From positions 13,902 through 77,901 of the forward strand of contig JBKECH010000002.1 of assembly GCA_047974415.1 (NCBI GenBank): 64,000 nucleotides of DNA, read 5' to 3'. The notes under the pieces were generated by a model. The model ran no database searches. It was given only the letters and a program-made list of their open reading frames with translations, and had not been told where the DNA came from. Position numbers and translations under genes: made by a program. The DNA is from JBKEAJ01 sp047974415. Lineage in GTDB: Bacteria; Bacteroidota; Bacteroidia; Bacteroidales; Prolixibacteraceae. Below are positions 44,435 through 52,553 of the stretch, piece after piece (the stretch's first letter is position 1; each line of letters starts with the position of its first letter).

Positions 44435-46258
44435 ATGCAAAGTAGTAGAAAAATTGAGTTATTGGCTCCTGCTAAGAATATGAAGTGCGGAATAGAGGCC
44501 GTGAAACATGGTGCTGATGCGGTGTATGTTGGAGGTCCAAGATTTGGAGCTAGAGCTGTGGCTGGAAATTCCATTGACGACATTGCTAGGCTGGTAGACT
44601 TTGCTCATCTTTATGGTGCAAAGGTTTATGTGGCGCTGAACACTATTCTTTTTGAAAACGAACTCAAAGAGGCAGAGCGGCAAATACATGCCCTGCATAA
44701 TATCGCCTGTGACGCCATTATTGTTCAAGATATGGGGATAACGCGTTTAGATTTGCCACCGATAGCCCTGCATGCTAGCACACAGTGTGATATCCGTACG
44801 CCCGATAAGGCTAGGTTCTTTGAAAACCTAGGATTTAAGCAGGTGGTTTTGGCTCGAGAACTAAGTCTGTTGCAGGTTGAAAGTATTACGAATGAAATAA
44901 ACATCCCTATTGAAGTGTTTGTGCACGGAGCATTGTGTGTTAGTTATAGTGGTAATTGCTATATCAGCCAAGAGCTTGCTGGACGTAGTGCCAATCGTGG
45001 TAACTGTGCGCAATTCTGCCGCTTGCCTTATACACTTATTGATAAACAAGGTAGTATCATTGAAAGAGACAAACACTTGTTGTCAATGAGAGATTTAAAT
45101 CAGACGTCGAACCTTGAAAAGCTGATTGATATTGGTGTTAGTTCGTTTAAGATAGAAGGGCGATTAAAGGACGTTTCCTATGTTAAAAACATTGTTGCCC
45201 ATTACAATCAGAAACTGAACGAGATTCTGCAAAACAGATCCAATTTGTTACGTTCATCATCAGGATCGTGTGACTACTCGTTTATCCCCAGCCCTGAAAG
45301 CAGTTTTAATCGTGGTTTTACGAACTATCTCTTGAAGTCTAAGCAATCAGCAAGACTAATAAACCCGAACTCTCCAAAATCGATAGGGGAAAGGTTAGGG
45401 AGAATCTCTCGTGTAGAAAAAGGTTTTGTAGAAATAGATACTGAGAAGAAATTAAATAATGGCGACGGACTGTGTTTTGTAGGAACTTCTGGAGCTTTCC
45501 AGGGCACAAGGGTCGATAAAGTCGAAGGAAAACATGTTTTCGTGAAAAATGTAGTAGGGATGACACAAGGGCTTGTGGTTTACCGCAATTATAATCACAG
45601 GCTTGAGCAAGTCCTCAGTAAAGAAAGCTCAATTAGGACAATCAGAGCTAAGATTCTTATTTCAGAAAGTAAAACTGGATTTGTATTGAAAATGCTTGAC
45701 GAGGATGGGGCAGAGAGCGTGATGAATGTAGAACTTGAAAAAGAAAAAGCTAGAACTACTCAGCTAGAACAGATAGAACGGAACTTGAAGAGAACAGGTG
45801 GTTCGATATATGTGATTGACAATGTCAGTGTTGAGTATGCGGAGAATTGGTTCATACCATCTTCCTTATTGTCAGATTGGCGCAGAAAACTGATAGAGCA
45901 ACATAATGACACGAGAGTAGAACGATTCAAACCTGTGGGATGTAAGCTGGATTTTAGTAAAGTGTCTATATACGAGTCTTATCAGGACTACCGGCTGAAT
46001 ATCAGCAATTCTAAAAGCGAAGAGTTTTATACAAAGATAGGCTTCGAAACAAAACAAAAGGCTTGCGAAACAAGCAAAAATCGAGATGTCTCGCTGATGT
46101 TTACTGAGTATTGTATTAAGGACTACCTGGGATATTGTCCAAAGAAAACCAAGAAAAAGAGCGCTTTTAAAGAACCTTACTGTTTGAAGTGTAATGAGGT
46201 AACTTTGCGTTTGGAGTTCGATTGTAAGGTTTGCGAAATGAGAGTGTATAATAACTAG
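44435..46258 (+). CDS. U32 peptidase-family protein (probable RNA hydroxylation enzyme)
   Basis: 607 residues. The U32 core (about 5-260) has ELLAPAKNMKCGIEAVKHGA, GAKVYVALNT, VFVHGALCVSYSGNCYIS and GRSANRGNCAQFCRLPY with its conserved cysteines. The C-terminal DUF3656-like region and final CEMRVYNN complete the long form. E. coli relatives of this layout (RlhA, TrhP) are needed for hydroxylation of rRNA or tRNA bases and depend on an iron-sulfur cofactor; the name peptidase is historical. The RNA role is inferred from family. Its stop codon is the first three bases of a MITE-like end. Confidence 0.85.
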   Translation: MQSSRKIELLAPAKNMKCGIEAVKHGADAVYVGGPRFGARAVAGNSIDDIARLVDFAHLYGAKVYVALNTILFENELKEAERQIHALHNIACDAIIVQDMGITRLDLPPIALHASTQCDIRTPDKARFFENLGFKQVVLARELSLLQVESITNEINIPIEVFVHGALCVSYSGNCYISQELAGRSANRGNCAQFCRLPYTLIDKQGSIIERDKHLLSMRDLNQTSNLEKLIDIGVSSFKIEGRLKDVSYVKNIVAHYNQKLNEILQNRSNLLRSSSGSCDYSFIPSPESSFNRGFTNYLLKSKQSARLINPNSPKSIGERLGRISRVEKGFVEIDTEKKLNNGDGLCFVGTSGAFQGTRVDKVEGKHVFVKNVVGMTQGLVVYRNYNHRLEQVLSKESSIRTIRAKILISESKTGFVLKMLDEDGAESVMNVELEKEKARTTQLEQIERNLKRTGGSIYVIDNVSVEYAENWFIPSSLLSDWRRKLIEQHNDTRVERFKPVGCKLDFSKVSIYESYQDYRLNISNSKSEEFYTKIGFETKQKACETSKNRDVSLMFTEYCIKDYLGYCPKKTKKKSAFKEPYCLKCNEVTLRLEFDCKVCEMRVYNN

Positions 46259-46304
46259 AGTCCGTCTATAAAGTCCAATATCTGCGTCATATTCACTTTG
46301 CGAA
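46256..46304 (-). repeat. MITE-like repeat, right-end fragment in reverse (copy F)
   Basis: TAGAGTCCGTCTATAAAGTC then CAATATCTGCGTCATATTCA, the reverse of the family's right half. The leading TAG is the stop codon of the U32-family gene. The rest of the copy is lost. Confidence 0.8.
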
Positions 46305-46362
46305 ACTTTGTGATGACTTATCCACTTTCGGCATAAACAACGTCTTGGGATTCATGACACAC

Positions 46363-46393
46363 TTTCAGAGGTAATTCTTTTTTTGTAAGTTTG
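46363..46393 (+). promoter_or_regulatory. Predicted promoter of the EEP-family gene
   Basis: TTTC at 46363-46366, 19 bases, TAAGTTTG at 46386-46393. The -7 box is exact and the -33 box has one mismatch. The ATG follows at 46419. Confidence 0.55.
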
Positions 46394-46418
46394 CCCATCA
46401 GTAATAGATATACTATTT

Positions 46419-47498
46419 ATGATAAAAGCCATTAGGTGGACATTTAGATATTTGCTTCTTATAATGAACGTGCTGTTTGCTATATTCATTATAATTAGCT
46501 ACGTGTCGACGGAGGTGAGTGCTCTCAAATCTCCAATACTACCGTTTTTTGGTCTTTTTTATGTCCCAATACTTATTATAAATATCACCTTTATATTTTA
46601 TTGGCTAATTTTTAGCAGGAGCAAGAAGTTTGCCATGGTTTCGCTTGTGTCGATTTTGCTTGGAGTATCTACGTTTCTATCAGTATTTCGATTAAACGGA
46701 CTTGTAGAGTCGCCTAAGTTAGACTTGAGTATACTTACTTATAATACTCGTATGTTTCAGAACGAATACAGAAAATCTATAGATGTAGAGGGTGTTATAT
46801 CAGAATTTGCTAATAAAAAAGCGGATATATACTGCTTTCAAGAAGCCGTTTTTACAAATGATTTTACAATCAAAGATGTACTGTCAGTTTTTAATAATAC
46901 GAAAAGCGAGAAGTATAATTATTACGCCGATAATCAGCGATACATTATAAGCTCCTTTCCTATAGTTGGCAAAGGGGTTCAGCACTTTAACAGCACTCCT
47001 AACGGCTATTTATGGGTAGATTTAAAAATAAATGACGATACTGTAAGGGTGATAAACTGTCATTTGCAGTCGAATAGTCTTCTTTTAGAGCAGTATAACA
47101 ATGCGCTATCTGAATATGCATTGGATAGCGACGAAGTAAAAAAGCAGGCTCTCGACTTGGGGCATCGTCTTAGTACGGGCTTCCGCAAGCGAGTAGAGCA
47201 GGTCAATAGTCTGCTGTCACATATCAAAACTTGTCCCTATATAGTATTGGTGTGTGGCGATTTCAACGAACCTCCCGTGTCGTATATGCATGAATCCATG
47301 ACCGAGCTCATCTCCGACTCCTTCGAAGAGCGTGGTCGAGGTATTGGTAGCACCTATCGTGGCAAGCTCCCCTTTCTGCGCATCGATTATGTCTTTTACA
47401 ATAAAGAGATGTTTACTCCTTGCGTTTACCAAAACCTTGAAATTGGAGATTCAGACCATTATCCATTGTATGTGGGCCTTGAGTTGACGAAGCAGTAA
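46419..47498 (+). CDS. Membrane-anchored endonuclease/exonuclease/phosphatase-family protein
   Basis: 359 residues. Three membrane segments lie within residues 1-100 (LLLIMNVLFAIFIIISYV and two more), then an EEP catalytic domain (about 105-359). Catalytic residues are visible in ILTYNTRMF, YCFQEAVF (metal Glu), CGDFNEPP and the final GDSDHYPLYV. Related proteins in Bacteroidota sit in the inner membrane with the enzyme facing outward. The substrate could be nucleic acid or a phospho-lipid/phospho-ester; the sequence does not decide. Confidence 0.87.
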   Translation: MIKAIRWTFRYLLLIMNVLFAIFIIISYVSTEVSALKSPILPFFGLFYVPILIINITFIFYWLIFSRSKKFAMVSLVSILLGVSTFLSVFRLNGLVESPKLDLSILTYNTRMFQNEYRKSIDVEGVISEFANKKADIYCFQEAVFTNDFTIKDVLSVFNNTKSEKYNYYADNQRYIISSFPIVGKGVQHFNSTPNGYLWVDLKINDDTVRVINCHLQSNSLLLEQYNNALSEYALDSDEVKKQALDLGHRLSTGFRKRVEQVNSLLSHIKTCPYIVLVCGDFNEPPVSYMHESMTELISDSFEERGRGIGSTYRGKLPFLRIDYVFYNKEMFTPCVYQNLEIGDSDHYPLYVGLELTKQ

Positions 47499-47499
47499 T

Positions 47500-47671
47500 T
47501 AGTGTCTGCCTATAAAGTCAAAGTATCTACGTTATGCTCACTCTGCAAATTAGTCATTTACACAAGTAGAGACGCCCAAACTGGACGTCTCTACTCCTAA
47601 TTCACAAAGTTTCGCTGAGCCTTGATCTTGAATTTTCTAGTTCAGACTCTTGATATTATGGATAGACCCTA
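47500..47671 (-). repeat. MITE-like repeat, copy G (full, reverse, long class)
   Basis: Begins TAGTGTCTGCCTATAAAGTC and ends TTATGGATAGACCCTA. It carries the extra central hairpin AGTAGAGACG...CGTCTCTACT. It starts one base after the stop of the preceding gene and ends five bases before the decayed gene at 47677. Confidence 0.82.
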
Positions 47672-47676
47672 GTTAA

Positions 47677-47968
47677 TTACCTATTATTGTTCTCTTCCTC
47701 TTCCTCAACAGTGATACCTTTCTCTTTTAGCTCTGCAAGTTTAATAGCAGTCTGAATATTCCTATTAATATTTGATAGACTCCTAAGTAGCACATAACTT
47801 AAAAATGATAATACAAAAAAACCTAGAGCCGTAAATGCTATTTCTCCATCAACCCCAACCCATTATCATTAAAGCGCTTGCTAATGAGCCTATACTAATT
47901 ATCGCTATGCCTATGCCATTTGTTATTTTTACCTAAGAACCTTTAAAATTATACGTGATTTTACTCAT
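47677..47968 (-). pseudogene. Decayed small membrane-protein gene
   Basis: From ATG 47968 the frame reads MSKITYNFKGS, then TAG, then continues open in the same frame as VKITNGIGIAIISIGSLASA and LMIMGWG. A one-base shift is then needed to continue as VDGEIAFTALGFFVLSF and on to a Glu-rich end (VEEEEENNNR, stop at 47677). The intact product would be about 95 residues with two membrane segments. One internal stop and one frameshift make it a probable pseudogene. A sequence error could explain one of the two defects but hardly both. Confidence 0.65.
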
Positions 47969-48112
47969 AACAAATCTGTTCTTATTTCCATGCCTACTCC
48001 ATAAGCTTTTCGGCTACCGCTGTTATTGTTATGAAACAGCCATGGCTATATGCTTTAAGCTTTCCGGCACACAGGCGAATGATTATAAGCCGCAAATGCA
48101 TTCCACGCCCCT

Positions 48113-48826
48113 CTACGCTTGTTTTGTATTTCCCCGAGTTTTGATGTTTTGGTTAGCGCGGTTTATTTCCACGGCAATTTTGCGAGCAAATTCTTCGTGT
48201 GTGTTTGGCGAAATCTTCGTCATGGCACGCATATACATCACCAGCTGGTCGTTTATCACCTCCATCACCACCGGCTTTAGCTCGCTTGCCGACTGCTCGC
48301 CTTTGCTCACACTAAGCTGCGAGGTGTATTTGCTGTGTGCCTGCTGAAAATCGCTTTGCGTCTGCTTCAGGTTTTCCACCATGACATCGAGCTGGGCAAT
48401 AGCTGCCACTTGTGCCTTTATTTCCGCCACCTCTAGCTCTTCGATAATTGATTTCATTTGAGCCGTTTGTTCGATATACGACATTCGGATCATGCTCAAG
48501 CCATATTTCTCGAAAATGGCGAAAATGCGCTCTGCCGCCACTTGGGCTTCTCCGGCAGGCAGCAGGGTGCAAGCTTCGAGATACTGATAGCAGGCTCTGA
48601 AAGCACCGTCGCGATTTTGGTCGAAACTTTCAAGCAACGAGTGCGCCTTGTTCTTTTCGATGGCGGTGATGAGCTGCGCATTTTTCTCCTCCAGCAATGC
48701 TATGGTGGCATGCAGAGAGGCATCGTCGGCAATGGGGGCATCGTGATACGCCTTGAGCAGGTTTTCTGCTGTTCCGCCCACTTCGTTCACGCGGGCCGAT
48801 GCGTTTAGAATAGAAATTGTAGTCAT
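48113..48826 (-). CDS. DUF6261 family protein
   Basis: 237 residues from ATG 48826 (MTTISILNASARVNEVGG). It is almost wholly alpha-helical with heptad-like stretches (IIEELEVAEIKAQVAAIAQL), no signal peptide and no membrane segment. I match it to the Bacteroidota-specific DUF6261 group by its overall pattern; the function is unknown. An in-frame ATG at 49138 would add 104 residues, most of them encoded by the 41-bp array, and is unlikely as the normal start. The 41-bp hairpin array ends 28 bases upstream of the start, so it is part of the leader or promoter region. Confidence 0.75.
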   Translation of the reverse strand: MTTISILNASARVNEVGGTAENLLKAYHDAPIADDASLHATIALLEEKNAQLITAIEKNKAHSLLESFDQNRDGAFRACYQYLEACTLLPAGEAQVAAERIFAIFEKYGLSMIRMSYIEQTAQMKSIIEELEVAEIKAQVAAIAQLDVMVENLKQTQSDFQQAHSKYTSQLSVSKGEQSASELKPVVMEVINDQLVMYMRAMTKISPNTHEEFARKIAVEINRANQNIKTRGNTKQA

Positions 48827-48854
48827 AACGTTATATTTAAAGATGTTTTGTTTA

Positions 48855-49076
48855 ATCGAGAGTTTCTCGATAGCTGCCCAACGAGTGTTTGGGCAATCGA
48901 GAGTTTCTCGATAGCTGCCCAACGAGTGTTTGAACAATCGAGAGTTTCTCGATAGCTGCCCAACGAGTGTTTGAACAATCGAGAGTTTCTCGATAGCTGC
49001 CCAACGAGTGTTTGAACAATCGAGAGTTTCTCGATAGCCGTCCAACGAGTGTTTGGGCAATCGAGAGTTTCTCGAT
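48855..49076. repeat. 41-bp tandem array of hairpin units upstream of DUF6261
   Basis: ATCGAGA-GTT-TCTCGAT (7-bp perfect stem, 3-base loop) begins at 48855, 48896, 48937, 48978, 49019 and 49060, exactly 41 bases apart. The spacer is AGCTGCCCAACGAGTGTTTG(A/G). On the minus strand the unit has no stop codon in any of the three frames, so reading frames run through the whole array. Copies differ only by single bases (GAA or GGG before CAATCG, and one CCGT for TGCC). Confidence 0.92.
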
Positions 49077-49495
49077 GGCTGACTTTGATGTATGGACGCA
49101 CCAATGCCGAAAGCTATTTTTTGCAAAACCTTCGGCATGGGGAACTAAAAGTAGTATGTTTGTCCTTTTAAAAAAGAGAGAGCGGGCGGGAAATCTAGGA
49201 TGAGTGTTTATAAAAATATCAACACCACCCAAATTAAATGAGATTTTTTCACCAAAAACTTTTCGCACAGATAGGGTCTTCTCCCTTGTGCTGGCAGAAC
49301 TTGCAGTTCCTATATGTTTTAGTGCCTTACTCATAATTAGGGGTAAAGATAGGTAAAACTAAATTAATATAAGCCAACTTTCACTCGCAAAAATATTTTC
49401 AACAAAAAATCGGCTATTTTTCGATGTTAGCCTAACTATAACCCGCTGATGAAAACATAACATACCTGCGTACTGAACAGAATTCAACCCAAATG
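49077..49495. other. Gene-free stretch upstream of the 41-bp array
   Basis: A minus-strand frame beginning ATG 49334 (MSKALKHIGTASSASTREK) runs through it into the array. An alternative frame reads NCKFCQHKGEDPIC, zinc-ribbon-like, but is soon closed. Neither is convincing; it may hold relics of a small gene. Confidence 0.4.
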
Positions 49496-49540
49496 CAAAG
49501 TGAGCATAACGCAGATATTGGACTTTATAGACGGACTCTA
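49496..49540 (+). repeat. MITE-like repeat, right-end fragment (copy H)
   Basis: GCAAAGTGAGCATAACGCAG then ATATTGGACTTTATAGACGG and ACTCTA, an intact right end without the left half. Confidence 0.8.
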
Positions 49541-49640
49541 AGTAAGCGAAACATTATGAGAGATAACTTCATGGGCTAAAGTTCCTATTTAATAGAGCAA
49601 ATTTGCAAAAAACTCACTATTTTTGCGAGCTGTTATTAAA

Positions 49641-49788
49641 TTTCGACTGATTATAAAGTCGGGAGTCTGTACTGAAAAATTAAGTGTGGGGGCTTGTAAA
49701 GCTCTGTAGGTCGGGGTGCTACTTGTGCGAAAGACTTGTTCGCACAAGTGAGTATGTCGCAAGAATCGGACTTTATAGACGAACTCTA
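49641..49788 (+). repeat. MITE-like repeat, divergent copy I
   Basis: The left end is CGACTGATTATAAAGTCGGG and the right end GGACTTTATAGACGAACTCTA. The middle differs from the main family (CTTGTAAAGCTCTGTAGGTC, CTTGTGCGAAAGACTTGTTC). It therefore represents a subfamily that shares the ends. Confidence 0.65.
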
Positions 49789-49849
49789 AATGGATTGTTT
49801 TTCAGGCATGCAATAGTAAGGTATTCTAGTAATCATAAAAAACAAACAA

Positions 49850-51031
49850 ATGGATTTTGATTTCGATAGTGTAGTCAATAGAAGAAATACACACAGCATG
49901 AAGTGGGATGGAATGCACGCATTTTACGAAACCAATGATTTGCTGCCAATGTGGGTTGCGGATATGGACTTTAAGAGTCCAATTTGTGTTAGAGATTTAT
50001 TTGCAAAAACCCTTGAACAGGGAGTTTTTGGATATAATATGCTAGATGACGACCTGCGCAACTCTATCGTGACATGGGTTAAGAAACGTCATGGGTGGGA
50101 CATTGAGAAGGACTGGATAGGCTTTACACCAGGAGTTGTTTCTGCTCTTTCTACCGCCATTCAGTTTCTTACAAATAAAGGTGATGGAGTGCTTATTCAG
50201 CCACCAGTGTATCATCCTTTTTACAATGTAATAAACGATAATGGGCGAAAATTGATAACAAACCCTCTGAAACACGAGGATGGTAGATATTATTTCGACT
50301 TAGACGATTTGGAGGGAAAAATCAAAAAACATTCTCCAAAGATGCTTATTTTGTGCAATCCGCACAATCCTAGTGGGCGAGTCTGGGAAAAAGAAGAACT
50401 GATTCAGCTCGGAGAAATTTGCTCAAAACATGGGGTGATAGTTATTTCCGATGAAATACATTGCGACCTCACCTTGTCTGGCGTAAGGCATCATCCTTTT
50501 GGAATGCTTAGTACAGACGGTTCCCAAAAATCAATAGTTGCAATGGCAGCAAGCAAAACTTTTAATATCGCAGGTTTGGGCTTTTCTTTTGTCATTGTTC
50601 CCGACATGCAGATGCGAGAAAGATACCTTAAAAAGATAGAAACCCTGCAAATAGGGCATGGTAGCACTTTTGGCTTACTGGCAACAATGAAGGTCTTTGA
50701 AGAGGGCGAAGCTTGGCTTGCTAAGTTAATAGAATATATCGAAGGAAATTTTGATTTCTTGTCTAAGTTTATTGCAAATAACCTACCTGATGTTAGAGTG
50801 ATGAAACCCGATGCAAGTTTCTTGGTATGGCTAGATTTTAATGAATATGCTATGTCGGAAGTCGAATTGCAAAACAAGTTTTTAGAAGATGCCAAAGTTG
50901 CTCCAAACTTTGGAGAGATGTTTGGTAAAGAAGGCAGAGGCTTTGTGCGCTTGAATATGGGATGTCCAAGAGCGACATTGAAACAAGGTTTAAATCAGAT
51001 ATTAGAAGCTTTTACTCACAACACACACTGA
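49850..51031 (+). CDS. PatB/MalY-type PLP aminotransferase, probable cystathionine beta-lyase
   Basis: 393 residues, class I/II fold-type I PLP enzyme. Features include LPMWVADMDFKSP at the start (PatB/MalY signature), NPHNPSGRVWEKEEL, SDEIHCDL (PLP Asp) and the Schiff-base Lys in AASKTFNIAGL. C-terminal FVRLNMGCPRATL binds the substrate carboxylate. Members cleave the C-S bond of cystathionine to homocysteine, pyruvate and ammonia. Single gene, followed by a bidirectional terminator. A general aminotransferase activity cannot be excluded. Confidence 0.9.
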   Translation: MDFDFDSVVNRRNTHSMKWDGMHAFYETNDLLPMWVADMDFKSPICVRDLFAKTLEQGVFGYNMLDDDLRNSIVTWVKKRHGWDIEKDWIGFTPGVVSALSTAIQFLTNKGDGVLIQPPVYHPFYNVINDNGRKLITNPLKHEDGRYYFDLDDLEGKIKKHSPKMLILCNPHNPSGRVWEKEELIQLGEICSKHGVIVISDEIHCDLTLSGVRHHPFGMLSTDGSQKSIVAMAASKTFNIAGLGFSFVIVPDMQMRERYLKKIETLQIGHGSTFGLLATMKVFEEGEAWLAKLIEYIEGNFDFLSKFIANNLPDVRVMKPDASFLVWLDFNEYAMSEVELQNKFLEDAKVAPNFGEMFGKEGRGFVRLNMGCPRATLKQGLNQILEAFTHNTH

Positions 51032-51102
51032 ATGCCAAAATGCCATAGAGAGCAGTCTGAGCAAAAGAAAATAAAGTGTTGTCGATGGGGGGGCAATTAT
51101 CT

Positions 51103-51139
51103 TCTTATTTCAAACTCTTGACATCACGAGTAAACCCTA
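51103..51139 (-). repeat. MITE-like repeat, weak left-end fragment (copy L)
   Basis: TTTCAAACTCTTGACATCAC then GAGTAAACCCTA, resembling TTCAGACTCTTGATATTATGGATAGACCCTA of copy G with several changes. Confidence 0.4.
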
Positions 51140-51143
51140 AATG

Positions 51144-51189
51144 AAAAAGCCATTTATTTCAGAACAAGCTGAGGTAAATGGCCTTTTTT
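51144..51189. terminator. Bidirectional terminator with branched loop
   Basis: AAAAAGCCATTTA pairs with TAAATGGCCTTTTTT; the loop holds a small CAG/CTG stem. It lies between the PatB/MalY gene and the convergent DUF5606 gene. Confidence 0.8.
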
Positions 51190-51234
51190 CTGTGCATGTG
51201 CGCAGGTAGAGTGCGCATAAGTGACTGCTTTCTG

Positions 51235-51756
51235 TTATTTCTTAGTCCGTCCTTTATCTACTTTTCCCTTTTTTGTTTCTGCCTTCACAGCCTTAGGTTT
51301 TACTTCAGCCTTGGTTTTTTTTGTTTCAGCCTTTTTAATCTTGGGTTTATCAGTATTGTCTCCAGCTTCTTCTGCTTCATTTTCCTCAAAATTAAGAAGA
51401 CCTTTCTCCTCAAGAAGATTATACCATTTAATGACTTTCTTTATGTCGTTATCGTACACCTTGTCCTCGTCAAAGTTTGGACAAACCTTGGCAAAGAAAC
51501 TTCTAAGCTCTTTTTTCTGAGCCTTCGAGTCAATAGTCCCACCATTTTCAGATATGTTTTTTAGGACCTCCTTCAACGGTGTTTCATCATCATTTGTGTA
51601 TATTGATACCTCTGCCAAAGATACCACCTTTCTGCTTGCCATTACAGGGATTTTCTTGCCTGTAATTAGTGATTCTACCACTATCCCGTTTCTAGTCTCG
51701 CCAACAGACTTAAAAAGTCCTGGCTCGCCAGATATTGCCAATATATTCTTCAACAT
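51235..51756 (-). CDS. DUF5606 family protein
   Basis: 173 residues. Residues 1-125 form the Bacteroidota-specific DUF5606 domain (MLKNILAISGEPGLFKSVG, VMASRKVVSLAEVSIYT). Residues 126-173 are a low-complexity Lys/Ala/Glu tail (KAETKKTKAEVKPKAVKAE) that is likely disordered and could bind nucleic acid. No known activity. A TATTTTTG -7 box lies at 51773-51780 on the minus strand. Confidence 0.85.
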   Translation of the reverse strand: MLKNILAISGEPGLFKSVGETRNGIVVESLITGKKIPVMASRKVVSLAEVSIYTNDDETPLKEVLKNISENGGTIDSKAQKKELRSFFAKVCPNFDEDKVYDNDIKKVIKWYNLLEEKGLLNFEENEAEEAGDNTDKPKIKKAETKKTKAEVKPKAVKAETKKGKVDKGRTKK

Positions 51757-51875
51757 AAAACTAAATTTTAGACAAAAATACTACTTTTTTTCTATTTCAT
51801 ATTTAACTTCTCGTGGGGAGATTCAAAATACAGGGGAGCAACGCAATGAAAATAAGCAATATACAAAGTGTTAGA

Positions 51876-52058
51876 TGGAGTCTGCCCATAATGCCAAAAC
51901 TTTGAACTATAAAGTTAAATGTCAAGGCTTTTCGTTCTGTATGTTGGGAGTTTGTGAATTGGAAGTAGAGACGCCAAACTTGGGCGTATCTACTTGTGTA
52001 AATGATTAATTCGCAAAATGGGCATAACGCAGGTATTGGACTTTATAGGCAGGCTCTA
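51876..52058 (+). repeat. MITE-like repeat, copy J (full, forward, long class)
   Basis: Left end GGAGTCTGCCCATAATGCC, right end GACTTTATAGGCAGGCTCTA. The central hairpin AGTAGAGACGCC/GGGCGTATCTACT is present. It lies in the 542-base gap before acpP. Confidence 0.8.
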
Positions 52059-52230
52059 TCATGGAAGGATTTTATTGAAGCAATAACTAGAGTTTAGTAA
52101 TTGACATATTGTTAGGGCTTTGAGCGTCTATGCGTTTTTGTTTTTCGAATATGCATGGATAGAATTCGAAAAAAAAACGAGCGTGGATTATCTAAAGGTA
52201 GTCAAAACGTAAATAGATTGTAATCGAGAG

Positions 52231-52260
52231 TTTGTGGATTAGAAATAATACTTTAATTTG
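52231..52260 (+). promoter_or_regulatory. Predicted promoter of acpP-fabF-rnc
   Basis: TTTG at 52231-52234, 18 bases, TTAATTTG at 52253-52260 (one mismatch in the -7 box). The acpP ATG follows at 52299. Apart from repeat copy J, the 51781-52230 gap shows no gene. Confidence 0.55.
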
Positions 52261-52298
52261 CACTGTAAAAAATTAGTAATAACGAAAGCGAATTTATT

Positions 52299-52535
52299 AT
52301 GTCTGAAATTACAGAAAAAGTGAAAGCTATTATTGTTGACAAGTTAGGAGTTGACGCAAGTGAAGTTACAACCGATGCTTCATTTACAAACGATTTAGGT
52401 GCAGATTCTCTAGATACAGTAGAGCTAATCATGGAGCTTGAAAAGGAATTTGATGTAACAATCCCTGATGATCAAGCAGAAAAATTGGGAACTGTAGGGG
52501 ATGCTATTGCCTACATTGAGAACTTTCCGAAGTAA
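52299..52535 (+). CDS. acpP: Acyl carrier protein
   Basis: 78 residues, acidic. The phosphopantetheine attachment Ser lies in DLGADSLDTVEL (Ser38). Carries growing acyl chains for fatty-acid and lipid A synthesis. Followed after 18 bases by fabF, its classic partner. Confidence 0.98.
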   Translation: MSEITEKVKAIIVDKLGVDASEVTTDASFTNDLGADSLDTVELIMELEKEFDVTIPDDQAEKLGTVGDAIAYIENFPK

Positions 52536-52553
52536 TAACTTAATTTTATTCTG

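Noticed and set aside
48852..49334. A 160-residue frame starting MSKALKHIG that runs through the 41-bp array
   Set aside because: It opens because the repeat has no stop in any frame, and it ends within the array. The non-repeat part has no family features.
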